Below the pieces are notes generated by a model that did not search any database, was not told the origin of the DNA, and saw nothing but the letters and a program-made list of their open reading frames with translations. This document shows positions 43,707-52,423 of a stretch of DNA of 64,000 nucleotides, in pieces. The DNA comes from SZAS-103 sp038234715 (GTDB lineage: Bacteria; Pseudomonadota; Gammaproteobacteria; Xanthomonadales; Xanthomonadaceae). The first letter of the stretch is position 1, and every line of letters starts with the position of its first letter. Position numbers and translations under genes: made by a program. Location of the stretch: the NCBI GenBank assembly GCA_038234715.1, contig JBBQTD010000003.1, positions 62,001-126,000 of the forward strand, in the 5' to 3' direction.

Positions 43707-45692
43707 TCAGTTCGCCGGCTTGGCCTTGGCCAGCACGTCATCCACCGCTGCCGCCGTGATCGGGTGGTAGCCCGGCTTGGCCTTGGCGTAGACACCCTTG
43801 GCGAATGCCAGGCCGTCGGACGTCTTGGCGAGGGCCGAATAAATCGGCAGGACGAGTTTCATGCGGCCGATCTTCTCGAGGAACGCTTCCATCGCGGGGC
43901 GTGCTGCCGCATAGCCGCTGCGTTCGGCGAGCGGGTACCAGCGCTGGGCGATCTCGCCATTGGGAGTGCCGCTGAAGTGGTAGGCCTTGTCCAGCGTGCC
44001 CGCCTGGTCGGCGCTCAGTTTGTCCGGCATGCCTTCGAGGAAGTGCACCCATTCCTGGGTGCTCCACTTGGAGGTCGCATCGGTCGCAGGCTGCGTGCCG
44101 CCATCCAGCCAGGCCTTGCGCGCTGCGTCCACCGCATCGAAGCGCGCCGAATGCGCGGCCTTGGCAACCGTCGGGATGCCCGGGTCGTGCAGCCAGGCAT
44201 GCAGCTCGGCGTCGGTCACGGTACCGGGTTTCTTCGGCAACAGGTTCGCGCGCAGGTAAGTCTCGAAGTCATTGCTGGAAATGCTGCGGAAAGCGAAGTT
44301 GTCGAAATAGCCTTTCAGGAACGGATCGAACGTATCGCGGCCGTAACGCTGCTCAAGGAATTGCAGGAACCAGGCGCCCTTGGTATAGGCGATGTCCGAC
44401 AGCGCATCATCCGGGCTGCGCCCGGTCAGTGGCGGCAGCATCAGCATCTGATCGGCGGGCTTGATCTCGCCGGACTTGATCTCGCGGCGCAACTCGTCCT
44501 GGTCTATGACCCGTTCCATGTCCGCCACGTCCTGGCCGTACAAGGCTTCGGTGATGCGGCCCTGCACATACACGGTGAAGCCCTCGTTGAGCCACAGGTC
44601 CTTCCAGCTCGCATTGGTCACCAGGTTGCCCGACCACGAATGCGCGAGCTCATGCGCGACCAGCGACACCAGCGACCTGTCGCCGACGATCACGGTCGGC
44701 GTGGCGAAGGTCAGCCGCGGGTTTTCCATGCCGCCAAACGGGAACGACGGCGGCAGCACCAGGATGTCGTAGCGGGTCCAGCGGTACGGGCCGTACAGCG
44801 TTTCGGCGGCCTGGATCATTTTCTCGGTGTCCGCGAACTCCGCGGCAGCCTTCGGCGTCATCGCCGGCTCGGCCCAGATGCCCGAGCGATCCGAAATGCG
44901 CTTGAATGTCAGGTCGCCCACCGCGATCGCCAGCAGGTACGAGGGGATCTGCTGCTGCATCTGGAAGTGGTAGTCGCCCGTGCGCGACGTGGCCGGGTCG
45001 TTGTCGGCGCTCATCAACGCCATCACGTCCTTGGGCGTGCCGATGTGCGCCGAATACAGGAAGCGCACGCCCGGCGTGTCCTGCAGCGGTATCCACGACC
45101 GCGCGTGGATCGCCTCGGACTGGCTGAACATGAACGGTTGGGTCTTGCCTTCCGTCATCGAAGGCTCCAGCCATTGCAGGCCGGAGGCTTGCGGCGACGT
45201 CGCATAGGCGATGCGGACTTGGCGCATGTGCCCGGCCTTGCCGGGGCTGGGCATGTCGACGGTGAGCTTGCTGCCGAGGATCGGATCGCGCGCTGCCAGG
45301 GTGAAGTGCAGCGGCTTCCAGTCGCCGGTGCCATCGCCGCCGTCGATCTTGTCGACCTGCAGGTCGCGCGTATCGAGCACCAGGGCGCTGGCGCTGTCGT
45401 CGTACCAGTTCAGGTCCAGCGTCGCGGTACCCGTGAGCTGCTTCTTGGCGAAGTCCACCGTCAGGTCCAGCCCCAGGTGCGTCATCCGCACCTTTTCAGG
45501 CTCGGCGTAGCTGCTCTCGTCATGGGTGCGCGCCGGATCGGCCGCCTTCGCCGCGGTCGCGGCGGACGTGGCAACGTGTGCGTGGCTGGCAACAACCGTC
45601 GTGGCGGCGGGTTCGCTGTGGCCGCATGCGGCCAATGCAACCGCGCACAGCAGCGGCGAGGAAAACCTGGACAAACCGGAGAGGCGACGCAT
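43707..45692 (-). CDS. M1-family aminopeptidase, leukotriene-A4-hydrolase-like lipoprotein
   Basis: The 661-residue protein has a lipobox ALAACGHS. The metallopeptidase signatures are GGMENPRLTFATP (substrate/amino-terminus binding), HELAHSWSGNLV (HExxH) and WLNEGFTVYVQGR (third zinc ligand). The C-terminal helical domain matches the LTA4H-type tail. It is an outer-membrane or periplasmic aminopeptidase acting on peptides. ATG 45692 is chosen because it gives the signal peptide. It precedes the hydrolase and lipoprotein genes on the same strand; the gap to the hydrolase start is 16 bases. Confidence 0.9.
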   Translation of the reverse strand: MRRLSGLSRFSSPLLCAVALAACGHSEPAATTVVASHAHVATSAATAAKAADPARTHDESSYAEPEKVRMTHLGLDLTVDFAKKQLTGTATLDLNWYDDSASALVLDTRDLQVDKIDGGDGTGDWKPLHFTLAARDPILGSKLTVDMPSPGKAGHMRQVRIAYATSPQASGLQWLEPSMTEGKTQPFMFSQSEAIHARSWIPLQDTPGVRFLYSAHIGTPKDVMALMSADNDPATSRTGDYHFQMQQQIPSYLLAIAVGDLTFKRISDRSGIWAEPAMTPKAAAEFADTEKMIQAAETLYGPYRWTRYDILVLPPSFPFGGMENPRLTFATPTVIVGDRSLVSLVAHELAHSWSGNLVTNASWKDLWLNEGFTVYVQGRITEALYGQDVADMERVIDQDELRREIKSGEIKPADQMLMLPPLTGRSPDDALSDIAYTKGAWFLQFLEQRYGRDTFDPFLKGYFDNFAFRSISSNDFETYLRANLLPKKPGTVTDAELHAWLHDPGIPTVAKAAHSARFDAVDAARKAWLDGGTQPATDATSKWSTQEWVHFLEGMPDKLSADQAGTLDKAYHFSGTPNGEIAQRWYPLAERSGYAAARPAMEAFLEKIGRMKLVLPIYSALAKTSDGLAFAKGVYAKAKPGYHPITAAAVDDVLAKAKPAN

Positions 45693-45814
45693 GGGGGTTC
45701 CGATCGGGGGATGGGAGGCGCGAAGTTTACTGTACTGATGTGCAATTGGGCTTTTCAGTGTGCTTTTTGCGGAGGGTTCTGTCGTTCTGGGTGAGTTGGT
45801 GGGAGGTCGAGAAG

Positions 45815-45855
45815 TCAAGAGCGTTCCGTCCGCTGCGCGGCCGGAACGCTCTTGA
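45815..45855. repeat. 14-bp perfect inverted repeat
   Basis: TCAAGAGCGTTCCG and CGGAACGCTCTTGA are separated by a 13-base loop. It lies between the divergently or separately transcribed aminopeptidase and ubiE genes. It looks like a member of a dispersed palindromic repeat family; a terminator is less likely since no T run follows. Confidence 0.7.
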
Positions 45856-45936
45856 TCTGATCTTGTGCGAAGAGCTTCGCATCGAAAGTGCATGGCTCGA
45901 CAAACTCACCTTGAACTGGAAGCCCGTCGAGGTCAG

Positions 45937-46710
45937 CTAAACGCTATAACCAGAATGAATCGCCACAATCCCCCCACTCAAATTCCGATACGCGCACCGC
46001 GCAAACCCCGCCTCCTCCATCATCTCCTTGAGCGCATCCTGCGCCGGATGCATGCGGATCGACTCCGCAAGATAACGATACGAATCCGCATCCTTCGCGA
46101 ACAACCGCCCCAGCCTCGGCAGCACCTGGAACGAGTGGAAATCGTAGATGGGCTTGAACCAGTCCGCCTTGACCTCGGAGAACTCCAGCACCAGTGCGCG
46201 CCCGCCGATCTTCAGCACGCGATGCATCTGGTGCAGTGCGGCCGCCTTGTCGGTGACGTTGCGCAGGCCGAATGCGATGGTCACAAGGTCGAAACTGCGG
46301 TCGGGGAACGGCAGCGCCTCGGCGTTGCACTGCACGTAATCGATGCCCGCGACCAGCCCGCGGTCGGTCAGGCGGTCGCGACCGACGCCGAGCATGTCGC
46401 CGTTGATATCGCCGAGTACGACGCGTCCGTCCATACCGACCCGTTCGTGCAGCAGCGCCGCGATGTCGCCGGTGCCGCCCGCGAGATCAAGCACCGCATC
46501 GCCGCGTTTCACACCCGACGTGCCGACGAAATAGCGTTTCCACAGGCGGTGCACGCCGAGCGACATCAGGTCGTTCATGCGGTCGTAACTGCGTGCCACA
46601 GAACTGAAGACGTCGCCGACCAGCTTGCGCTTCTCGCCGATCGGCACGTCGCGGTAGCCAAAGCTGGTGACGTTCGGGTCCGCTTCGGGCTTGTCGGATG
46701 GTTCGCTCAT
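45937..46710 (-). CDS. ubiE: ubiquinone/menaquinone C-methyltransferase
   Basis: The 257-residue class I methyltransferase has the UbiE pattern: TSFGYRDVPIGEKRKLVGDVFSSVARSYDRMNDLMS is read at residues 15-50, the SAM motif VLDLAGGTGDIA, then GDINGDML, and FDLVTIAFGLRNVTD and the C-terminal motif SIRMHPAQDALKEMMEEAGF. It methylates the demethylated quinone intermediates. ATG 46710 is the first conserved start. It is monocistronic here. Confidence 0.95.
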   Translation of the reverse strand: MSEPSDKPEADPNVTSFGYRDVPIGEKRKLVGDVFSSVARSYDRMNDLMSLGVHRLWKRYFVGTSGVKRGDAVLDLAGGTGDIAALLHERVGMDGRVVLGDINGDMLGVGRDRLTDRGLVAGIDYVQCNAEALPFPDRSFDLVTIAFGLRNVTDKAAALHQMHRVLKIGGRALVLEFSEVKADWFKPIYDFHSFQVLPRLGRLFAKDADSYRYLAESIRMHPAQDALKEMMEEAGFARCAYRNLSGGIVAIHSGYSV

Positions 46711-46929
46711 GCGGCGATTATCGCATCCGCGTGCGTCCGCGTTGCTGTCGCGGGGCCGACCGCGTGCCAGAGACCGGCCGCTTGCGATCGGTCGGTTGCA
46801 ATGGGACGATCGAAGCGGGGTGGGGCCTCGGTTGGGGATCTGGTCGGGAATCGGAACTGGTGCCGACCATGCAGCGCTCGCCCCTGCATCGCACATTGGC
46901 CATCACCATCGTCGTCAACGGGGATTCTC

Positions 46930-47580
46930 GTGAAACAAATCGCGGTCGCATTCGTCTTCACAGCGCTGCTGTGCAATGGCACCCTGACGCAATCCCTAGC
47001 CCACGCGGCCACGCCGAAATCGACCGAGGTGCTTGTCGTCGCGCCCTATCCGGGAGGCGCGCCGTGGAAGGAAATCACCCACCAGGCCAACGCGAACGGC
47101 GAGATTGTCGAATGGATTCCCTCCGACCAGGGCATCGCCGACATCAAGGACATCCTGACCCGGCAGGTGTTCCTCGGATTGAAGAAGCAGGACCCGGCGA
47201 CGTTCCTGCGCGAGGTGCTGCAGCGCATGGGCGGCGCCTGCGAGCGTGCACGTACCAACGGGCCGAAGGAAGCGACCGAGCATGGCTACGCCGTCGCCTA
47301 TGCGCAGGCTTATTGCTCGAACCAGAAAGGTGCGGCGAAGGACGCGGACATCTTCCTCAAGGCGATCCGCGGCAACGACGCCCTGTATGTCGTGCAGAGG
47401 GAATTCAGGCGACCCGCGCAACCGGGCGCAACCCCAGGCATTGCGACCTTCTCGAAGGACCAGATGGGCGAGGCGAGCGCGCGCCTCAACGCCCAGAGCG
47501 TTGCGAACAGGTTCCTCGTGGAGAGTGTGCAGTTGTGCCCGGGGACTCCTGGAACCGATCACTGCGCGGATGGCCACTGA
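46930..47580 (+). CDS. secreted protein of unknown function
   Basis: The 216-residue protein starts at GTG 46930 with a signal peptide (IAVAFVFTALLCNGTLTQSLAHA). The mature part contains VVAPYPGGAPWKEITHQANANGEIVEWIP, DIKDILTRQVF and several cysteines (MGGACERAR, YAQAYCSNQKG, VQLCPGTPGTDHC) that could form disulfides. I do not recognise a family. A much longer ORF runs upstream through ubiE in the opposite sense and is rejected as a shadow. Confidence 0.65.
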   Translation: MKQIAVAFVFTALLCNGTLTQSLAHAATPKSTEVLVVAPYPGGAPWKEITHQANANGEIVEWIPSDQGIADIKDILTRQVFLGLKKQDPATFLREVLQRMGGACERARTNGPKEATEHGYAVAYAQAYCSNQKGAAKDADIFLKAIRGNDALYVVQREFRRPAQPGATPGIATFSKDQMGEASARLNAQSVANRFLVESVQLCPGTPGTDHCADGH

Positions 47581-47687
47581 CGACGCTGGATATCCGAAGA
47601 GGCGCGTTGGCTACGTCGCAGCCCTCGCTCGCCTCACCTGCAGAAGCAAGCTGCATCCTGACCACAATCTGTCGAAAAGGGACACAC

Positions 47688-47891
47688 ATGAAAAAGCTCG
47701 GCGGCTACCTGATGTTTTTTGGGATTGGTTCGATCGTCCTGAGTTTCCTCAACATGCAGTTCATCATCCTTTCCTGGATCGACACGTGGGGATCATCGGT
47801 GGGATGGGGGATCAGGATTGCGTTGATCGTCGGTGGTGCTGCGCTGTTTCTGGTTGGTAAGAAAAACGAAACTGCGGCTGCCAGGCCGTAG
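47688..47891 (+). CDS. small membrane protein of 67 residues
   Basis: The protein begins MKKLGGYLMFFGIGSIVLSF and has two hydrophobic segments, the second being GWGIRIALIVGGAALFLVG. It ends in a polar KKNETAAARP. AAAAGGGA precedes the ATG at 47688. No family is recognised. Confidence 0.6.
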   Translation: MKKLGGYLMFFGIGSIVLSFLNMQFIILSWIDTWGSSVGWGIRIALIVGGAALFLVGKKNETAAARP

Positions 47892-47972
47892 CCATCAAAC
47901 CACGGCGGCGAGGGAATTGGTTGCTCGACAACCGTGGGCCCCCGCACCGATGCACCCACCACGGAGCACGCC

Positions 47973-48668
47973 ATGAACGAACTGCCGAAACTGATGCCAA
48001 CCAGCGCCAGCGCCGAAACCTTCGGCGGCGTGACCTACCACATCGATGGCGAACTGGTACCGGTGCTGACCGTCGACGTGGCGCAGATGCCGGTGTATTT
48101 CGAGCACCACATCCTGCTGTGGAAGCACACCTCGATCCAGATCGGATTGCGGCCGATGAAGGGCGCACTCAAGCGGATGATGGCCGGCATGCAGGTGTTC
48201 GTGACCGAGGCGAAAGGCCCCGGCATGATCGCCTTCAGCCGCGACGGCGCGGGGCACATCGTGCCGATCCATCTTGAACGCGGACAGGAACTGCACGTGC
48301 GCGAGCACCAGTTCCTCGCCGCCACCGGCAATATCGACTACACGTTCGAGCGCGTGAAGGGCGCCGCGAACATGCTGTTCGGGGGAAGCGGCTTCTTCAT
48401 CGACAAGTTCAATAGCCACCAGGGCGCCGGCATCCTGTGGCTGCACGGTTACGGCAACGTGTTCGAGAAAGTACTCGCATCGGGTGAATCGATCGACATC
48501 GAACCGGGCGGCTGGCTCTACAAGGACCCGGGTGTGCGCATGGAAACCAGGATCGACCGCCTCACCAGCGGCCTGTTCGGCGGCATGAACCTGATCGTCA
48601 ACCGCTTCACCGGCCCGGGTCGGGTGGGGATCCAGTCGATGTACATGCATTTCGGCACGACGGAATAA
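47973..48668 (+). CDS. AIM24-family protein (TIGR00266 type)
   Basis: The 231-residue protein consists of a double jelly-roll fold of the AIM24 family. The repeated pattern includes MPVYFEHHILLWKHTSIQI, GAGHIVPIHLERGQELHVREHQFLAATGNIDYTFERVKGA, and GAGILWLHGYGNVFEKVL. Molecular function is unknown in bacteria. GGAG lies seven bases before the ATG at 47973. It stands alone. Confidence 0.78.
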   Translation: MNELPKLMPTSASAETFGGVTYHIDGELVPVLTVDVAQMPVYFEHHILLWKHTSIQIGLRPMKGALKRMMAGMQVFVTEAKGPGMIAFSRDGAGHIVPIHLERGQELHVREHQFLAATGNIDYTFERVKGAANMLFGGSGFFIDKFNSHQGAGILWLHGYGNVFEKVLASGESIDIEPGGWLYKDPGVRMETRIDRLTSGLFGGMNLIVNRFTGPGRVGIQSMYMHFGTTE

Positions 48669-48863
48669 GGTATCGAATTGTCGCGCTGACTGTGGTGGCA
48701 TGCGCAGGAAAGATCGACGCGTCCTGCGAAGACCATACGTGTGCGGCGAGCAATGCATGCCGGTGGCGAAAATACCCACGCGCAAGAGCATCTGTGCCGC
48801 CCTTGGGATCGCCAATGTATCGCGACCCAAAGGCAGCGCCGACCAAGCAAGTCCAAGGCGCCC

Positions 48864-49283
48864 ATGAACAACTTCAACCTCGTCTACCCGATGTTCGCGA
48901 TGGTGATCCTCACAGCCACCGTCCTCGTCATCCTGTTTCGCAGCCGCGTCGGCGCGGTGCGCGACAAGAAGATGAGCAGCCACTACTACCGCATCTACCA
49001 GGGCGAGACCGAACCCGAGCAGACCGCCAAGCCCGCGCGGCATTTCTCCAACCTGTTCGAGGCGCCGACGCTGTTCTATGCGGCGTGCATCACCGCGATG
49101 ATGGTCGATGACAACGCGATGGTCGTGCAGCTGCTCGCGTGGGCTTACGTGGTGGCGCGTGTGCTGCACGCGTGGATCCACCTCGGCGGCAATCGCCTGC
49201 GGCACCGGATCAGGGCCTACTTCGTGGGGTGGATCGCGCTGCTGGCGATCTGGATCCACATCGTGGCGCACATCGCGACGTGA
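48864..49283 (+). CDS. MAPEG-family membrane protein
   Basis: The 139-residue protein has four hydrophobic segments, FAMVILTATVLVILF, NLFEAPTLFYAACITAMM, MVVQLLAWAYVVARVL and AYFVGWIALLAIWIHIV. The NLFEAPTLFYA motif and HAWIHLGGNRLRHR are typical of MAPEG proteins (membrane-associated eicosanoid/glutathione metabolism). A glutathione-linked role is possible; none is shown. ATG 48864 follows the weak GCCC context; earlier ATGs in frame lack support. Confidence 0.8.
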   Translation: MNNFNLVYPMFAMVILTATVLVILFRSRVGAVRDKKMSSHYYRIYQGETEPEQTAKPARHFSNLFEAPTLFYAACITAMMVDDNAMVVQLLAWAYVVARVLHAWIHLGGNRLRHRIRAYFVGWIALLAIWIHIVAHIAT

Positions 49284-49291
49284 GGGCGGGG

Positions 49292-50884
49292 CTAGCTGCC
49301 CGAAGGAGTAGACGGCAACCGACAATCCAGCACCGCGCAAACCGTGCGCAGCAGTTGCGATTGGGCGACAGTCATCCTTTCATCGGGGCCGATCGTCGCG
49401 AGCATGCCTTCGACAAGGAGCGTCTTGCCGATGTCGTCGAGTCCACCCAGCGCGGTCCACGCCTGGTCGAGCGCGACGAAGCCAGCAGCCGGCGGCAGGT
49501 AGGCGCTCTTTGTGTCGGACAGGACATGTTGCATGCCGGCGTCGTACGCGCGCTGTGCTTCCGCTGCCGGGCCTGCACCGTTCTGCGCGATCACCGCAAG
49601 CAACACAGCGATCTCGTCCTGCACGTCTAGCAGCTTCTGGCGGCCGGCTTTCCAGCTCGCTGTCGGGTCCAGCGATTCGGCAAGCTGACGATGCAACATG
49701 CAGCCAACGCAATATTCGAACAGGTTGAGCTTGCCGTCGGCGCGGACCAGCGCATCCAGGCAGGCGATCGTCGTCGCCAGCTCCGGACGCGGGCGTTTGC
49801 GCAGGACCGGAAACGCGCTCGCGGCCAACGGCAGGCGCAGCATCGGGGTGAGTTGCGCGATCTGTGGCACAAATGCGTTTGCGTCCAAGAGTGCCGCTTC
49901 GCCGAGGTGTTGTCGCACACGTTCTTCCTGGCGCGCACGCACATCCGCTGAACCATCCAGCAACAAGGCCACCAGCACCGAGACAGCGTGGTCTTGCGCG
50001 TGCGCGGCAGCGTCGAGCGCAGCCGGGATTGTGGTGCTGGTCGCGGCGGGAACAACCGCGCCGTCTTGCGGCTTTCCGGCGGGTGCTACCGCTGCTTCAA
50101 CGTTGTAGGGCGGTTGCGACGAGACCGGTTGCGCGGCTGCTGCCGCCAATTTGGTTGCATCCAGCGCCGGTGCCGTGATTGCCACAGCGGCAGGCGGTTC
50201 GGGCACTGCTGCTGGCGACGCATCGGAGCCGGCACTGGCTACAGCCGATTCGAGTTCCATCTGCGCGGCATAGCGTGGCGAAGGGCCAATCAGATCCGCT
50301 TCATCGGCCTCCTGGTCGTCCTGTTGCGACCAGTCGCCGGCGAAGAACCACACGATGATTGAGGTCGCGAACAGGAGCAATGCAAGCGCACGCGCCCACC
50401 AGGCGTAGTGGTTGGCGTAGGTCTGTTCGATGTATTGGCGGGTGTCGTCGTAGCGGAGCAGGGTGGTTCCGTCGCGTGTGAGTTCCCATAGCCGGCTGTC
50501 CGCGCCGTGGTCCTCGACGAGCATCGTCACGGCGTCGCCCGCGCCCAATTTCAGCAACCCGGGAGCAGTTGCGATGATCGCATCGTCCTGCGCGAAGTCG
50601 TCGGCGTAGGGGTTGCGGTCGGGCACTGCGACAACCACGTGGAAAGACGCAGCCTCGCCGCTGCGGCCGTGCGGCATCGCTGCCACCGGAGCAACATGGC
50701 GAACCGATTGCACGGTTCCGCCGAGCGACACGAGGTCGCGCCGATCGACGGTGCCCTCCGCGCGCTGATGGAATACCGGAATCACCGCGAATACGAGGGC
50801 CAGGATCAGGCAAGCGGTCGCCATCTGCCGGCCACTCGCAAGATTCAGGTTGATTCCCTGGCGACCCGGCGCGGCGTCTGCCAT
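49292..50884 (-). CDS. membrane protein with a TerB-like C-terminal domain
   Basis: The 530-residue protein has membrane segments near residues 23-40 (ATACLILALVFAVIPVF) and 165-182 (WWARALALLLFATSIIVWFF), a periplasmic or cytoplasmic domain between them, an Ala/Pro-rich linker and a helical C-terminal part. The latter includes TTIACLDALVRADGKLNLFEYCVGCML and LATIGPDERMTVAQSQLLRTVCAVLDC, TerB-like patterns. The same C-terminal layout follows M48 peptidase domains in related genomes, but no HExxH is present here. It may be a protease-less derivative. ATG 50884. Confidence 0.65.
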   Translation of the reverse strand: MADAAPGRQGINLNLASGRQMATACLILALVFAVIPVFHQRAEGTVDRRDLVSLGGTVQSVRHVAPVAAMPHGRSGEAASFHVVVAVPDRNPYADDFAQDDAIIATAPGLLKLGAGDAVTMLVEDHGADSRLWELTRDGTTLLRYDDTRQYIEQTYANHYAWWARALALLLFATSIIVWFFAGDWSQQDDQEADEADLIGPSPRYAAQMELESAVASAGSDASPAAVPEPPAAVAITAPALDATKLAAAAAQPVSSQPPYNVEAAVAPAGKPQDGAVVPAATSTTIPAALDAAAHAQDHAVSVLVALLLDGSADVRARQEERVRQHLGEAALLDANAFVPQIAQLTPMLRLPLAASAFPVLRKRPRPELATTIACLDALVRADGKLNLFEYCVGCMLHRQLAESLDPTASWKAGRQKLLDVQDEIAVLLAVIAQNGAGPAAEAQRAYDAGMQHVLSDTKSAYLPPAAGFVALDQAWTALGGLDDIGKTLLVEGMLATIGPDERMTVAQSQLLRTVCAVLDCRLPSTPSGS

Positions 50885-51180
50885 GCGGTGGGGCCTGTTG
50901 ACTGGCGTGAGTGCCTAGGGTGCATGCTACAGGTGCCCATCGCCGGGGATGCATTGCGGATGCTGGGCATCGCGAACCCAGGCAAACCCCTGTGCCTGCG
51001 ACGTGTCGCGATTTTCGTTGCATGCGACCGTTCGTTACATGAGGTCCAGTCTCGCCGCTTCCGCCGCCTCGAGCATGTAGCGATCATCGCAAGGCTCGCC
51101 GGCAGATTCGATTGCCGGTCGGCCGTAGTCCTGGCCCAAGCGCGTTGTAAGCTGAGCAACCGCAGCGTTGGGACGAGTGC

Positions 51181-51825
51181 ATGGCAGACAGCGACCCCAA
51201 TCGAAAAGACCCGAACCGACGACCGATTGCCGCACGCGGCAGCGGCTGGGCGCAGCGCAGTGCGGGCATGCTCGCGCGCACCGCGATCACGCCGAACCAG
51301 ATTTCCATGGCCAGCATTGTGTTCGCAGCCATCGGGGCCGCATTGCTGGTCTGGTGGCCGACACCGGCCGGGTTGGTGTTGTGTGCGGTGTGCGTGCAGC
51401 TGCGCCTGCTCTGCAACCTGCTCGACGGGATGGTCGCGGTGGAAGGCGGCAAGGGTTCGGTGTTCGGCAGGATCTACAACGAATTCCCCGATCGCCTCAC
51501 CGACTCGTTGTTCATGGTCGCGCTCGGCTTCGCGTGCAATGCGCCATGGCTGGGCTGGCTCGGAGCCCTGCTTGCGGTTGCGACCGCGTATGTGCGCGTG
51601 TTCGGAGGCTCGCTGGGGTTGCCCCAGGACTTTCGCGGACCGCTTGCGAAGGCGCATCGCATGGCGGTGCTGACTGTCGCATGCCTCGCGGGTGCAGCGG
51701 AGTGCTACTGGCATCCCGAACGCTACGCGCTGCTGGCGGGCGCGGTGGTGATCGCAAGCGGCTCGCTGCTGACCTGCATCACGCGCACGCTGGCGATCGC
51801 CAGGCTGTTGCGCGGGCAACACTGA
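51181..51825 (+). CDS. CDP-alcohol phosphatidyltransferase family protein, variant motif
   Basis: The 214-residue membrane protein has several hydrophobic segments and the family region CNLLDGMVAVEGGKGSVFGR followed by IYNEFPDRLTDSLF. The usual DxxDGxxAR(x8)GxxxDxxxD is altered: the first D is N and AR is AV, and the spacing to the last acidic pair differs. This variant is known in a YnjF-like subgroup. It starts an operon with an acyltransferase two bases after its stop and a phosphatidate cytidylyltransferase overlapping next. Confidence 0.8.
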   Translation: MADSDPNRKDPNRRPIAARGSGWAQRSAGMLARTAITPNQISMASIVFAAIGAALLVWWPTPAGLVLCAVCVQLRLLCNLLDGMVAVEGGKGSVFGRIYNEFPDRLTDSLFMVALGFACNAPWLGWLGALLAVATAYVRVFGGSLGLPQDFRGPLAKAHRMAVLTVACLAGAAECYWHPERYALLAGAVVIASGSLLTCITRTLAIARLLRGQH

Positions 51826-51826
51826 C

Positions 51827-52423
51827 ATGTGGCTGTCCAGCGCGCTTGCGGGGATGGTGCGCGTGGTGGTCGGCGCGCAACCGCGCTGGATGGGCTGCAA
51901 GCCATCGCCCGCCTTGCGGATCTACTACGCGAACCACACCAGCCATTTCGACGCACTCGCGTTATGGAGCGCGCTGCCGGCGAAGCTGCGCGCGAACACG
52001 CGGCCGGTCGCGGCAAAGGACTACTGGAGCACCGGCATCCGCGCGTACATCGCGACGAATGGCTTCAACGCATTGTTCATCGACCGCAGCGCCGACCGGA
52101 GCGCGGGCGATCCGCTCGAACCGCTATTCGAGGCGCTTGCGCGCGGCGAGTCGCTGATCATCTTTCCGGAAGGCACGCGCCACGCGCAGGCGCTGCCGAG
52201 CGCGTTCAAGAGCGGCATCTTCCACCTGGCAACGCGCTTTCCGGATGCCGAACTGGTGCCGGTTTACCTGGACAACCTGTATCGCTCGATGCCCAAGGGA
52301 ACCTGGCTGCCAGTGCCGTTGACGTGTTCGGTGCGCTTTGGAACCCCGCTCGAACGTCGCGCTGACGAGGCCAAGGATGTTTTCCTCGAACGCGCACGCG
52401 CCGCCATCGTGGAGCTCGCATGA
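51827..52423 (+). CDS. 1-acylglycerol-3-phosphate acyltransferase-like
   Basis: The 198-residue PlsC-fold protein has YYANHTSHFDALALW (NHxxxxD catalytic motif), FNALFIDRSADRS (second block), IIFPEGTRHAQALPSAFKSG (FPEGTR substrate-binding) and ELVPVYLDNLYRSMPKG. It transfers an acyl chain to a lysophospholipid or related acceptor. It lacks an N-terminal membrane segment of the length seen in E. coli PlsC. Its stop overlaps the start of the next gene by four bases. Confidence 0.85.
   Translation: MWLSSALAGMVRVVVGAQPRWMGCKPSPALRIYYANHTSHFDALALWSALPAKLRANTRPVAAKDYWSTGIRAYIATNGFNALFIDRSADRSAGDPLEPLFEALARGESLIIFPEGTRHAQALPSAFKSGIFHLATRFPDAELVPVYLDNLYRSMPKGTWLPVPLTCSVRFGTPLERRADEAKDVFLERARAAIVELA

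Noticed and set aside
45815..45855. Rho-independent terminator
   Set aside because: The 14-bp hairpin is not followed by a T run on either strand and lies more than 100 bases from the nearest gene end in the right sense.
45865..46929. Long upstream extension of the secreted protein at 46930
   Set aside because: It is antisense to ubiE, and the signal peptide begins only at GTG 46930.
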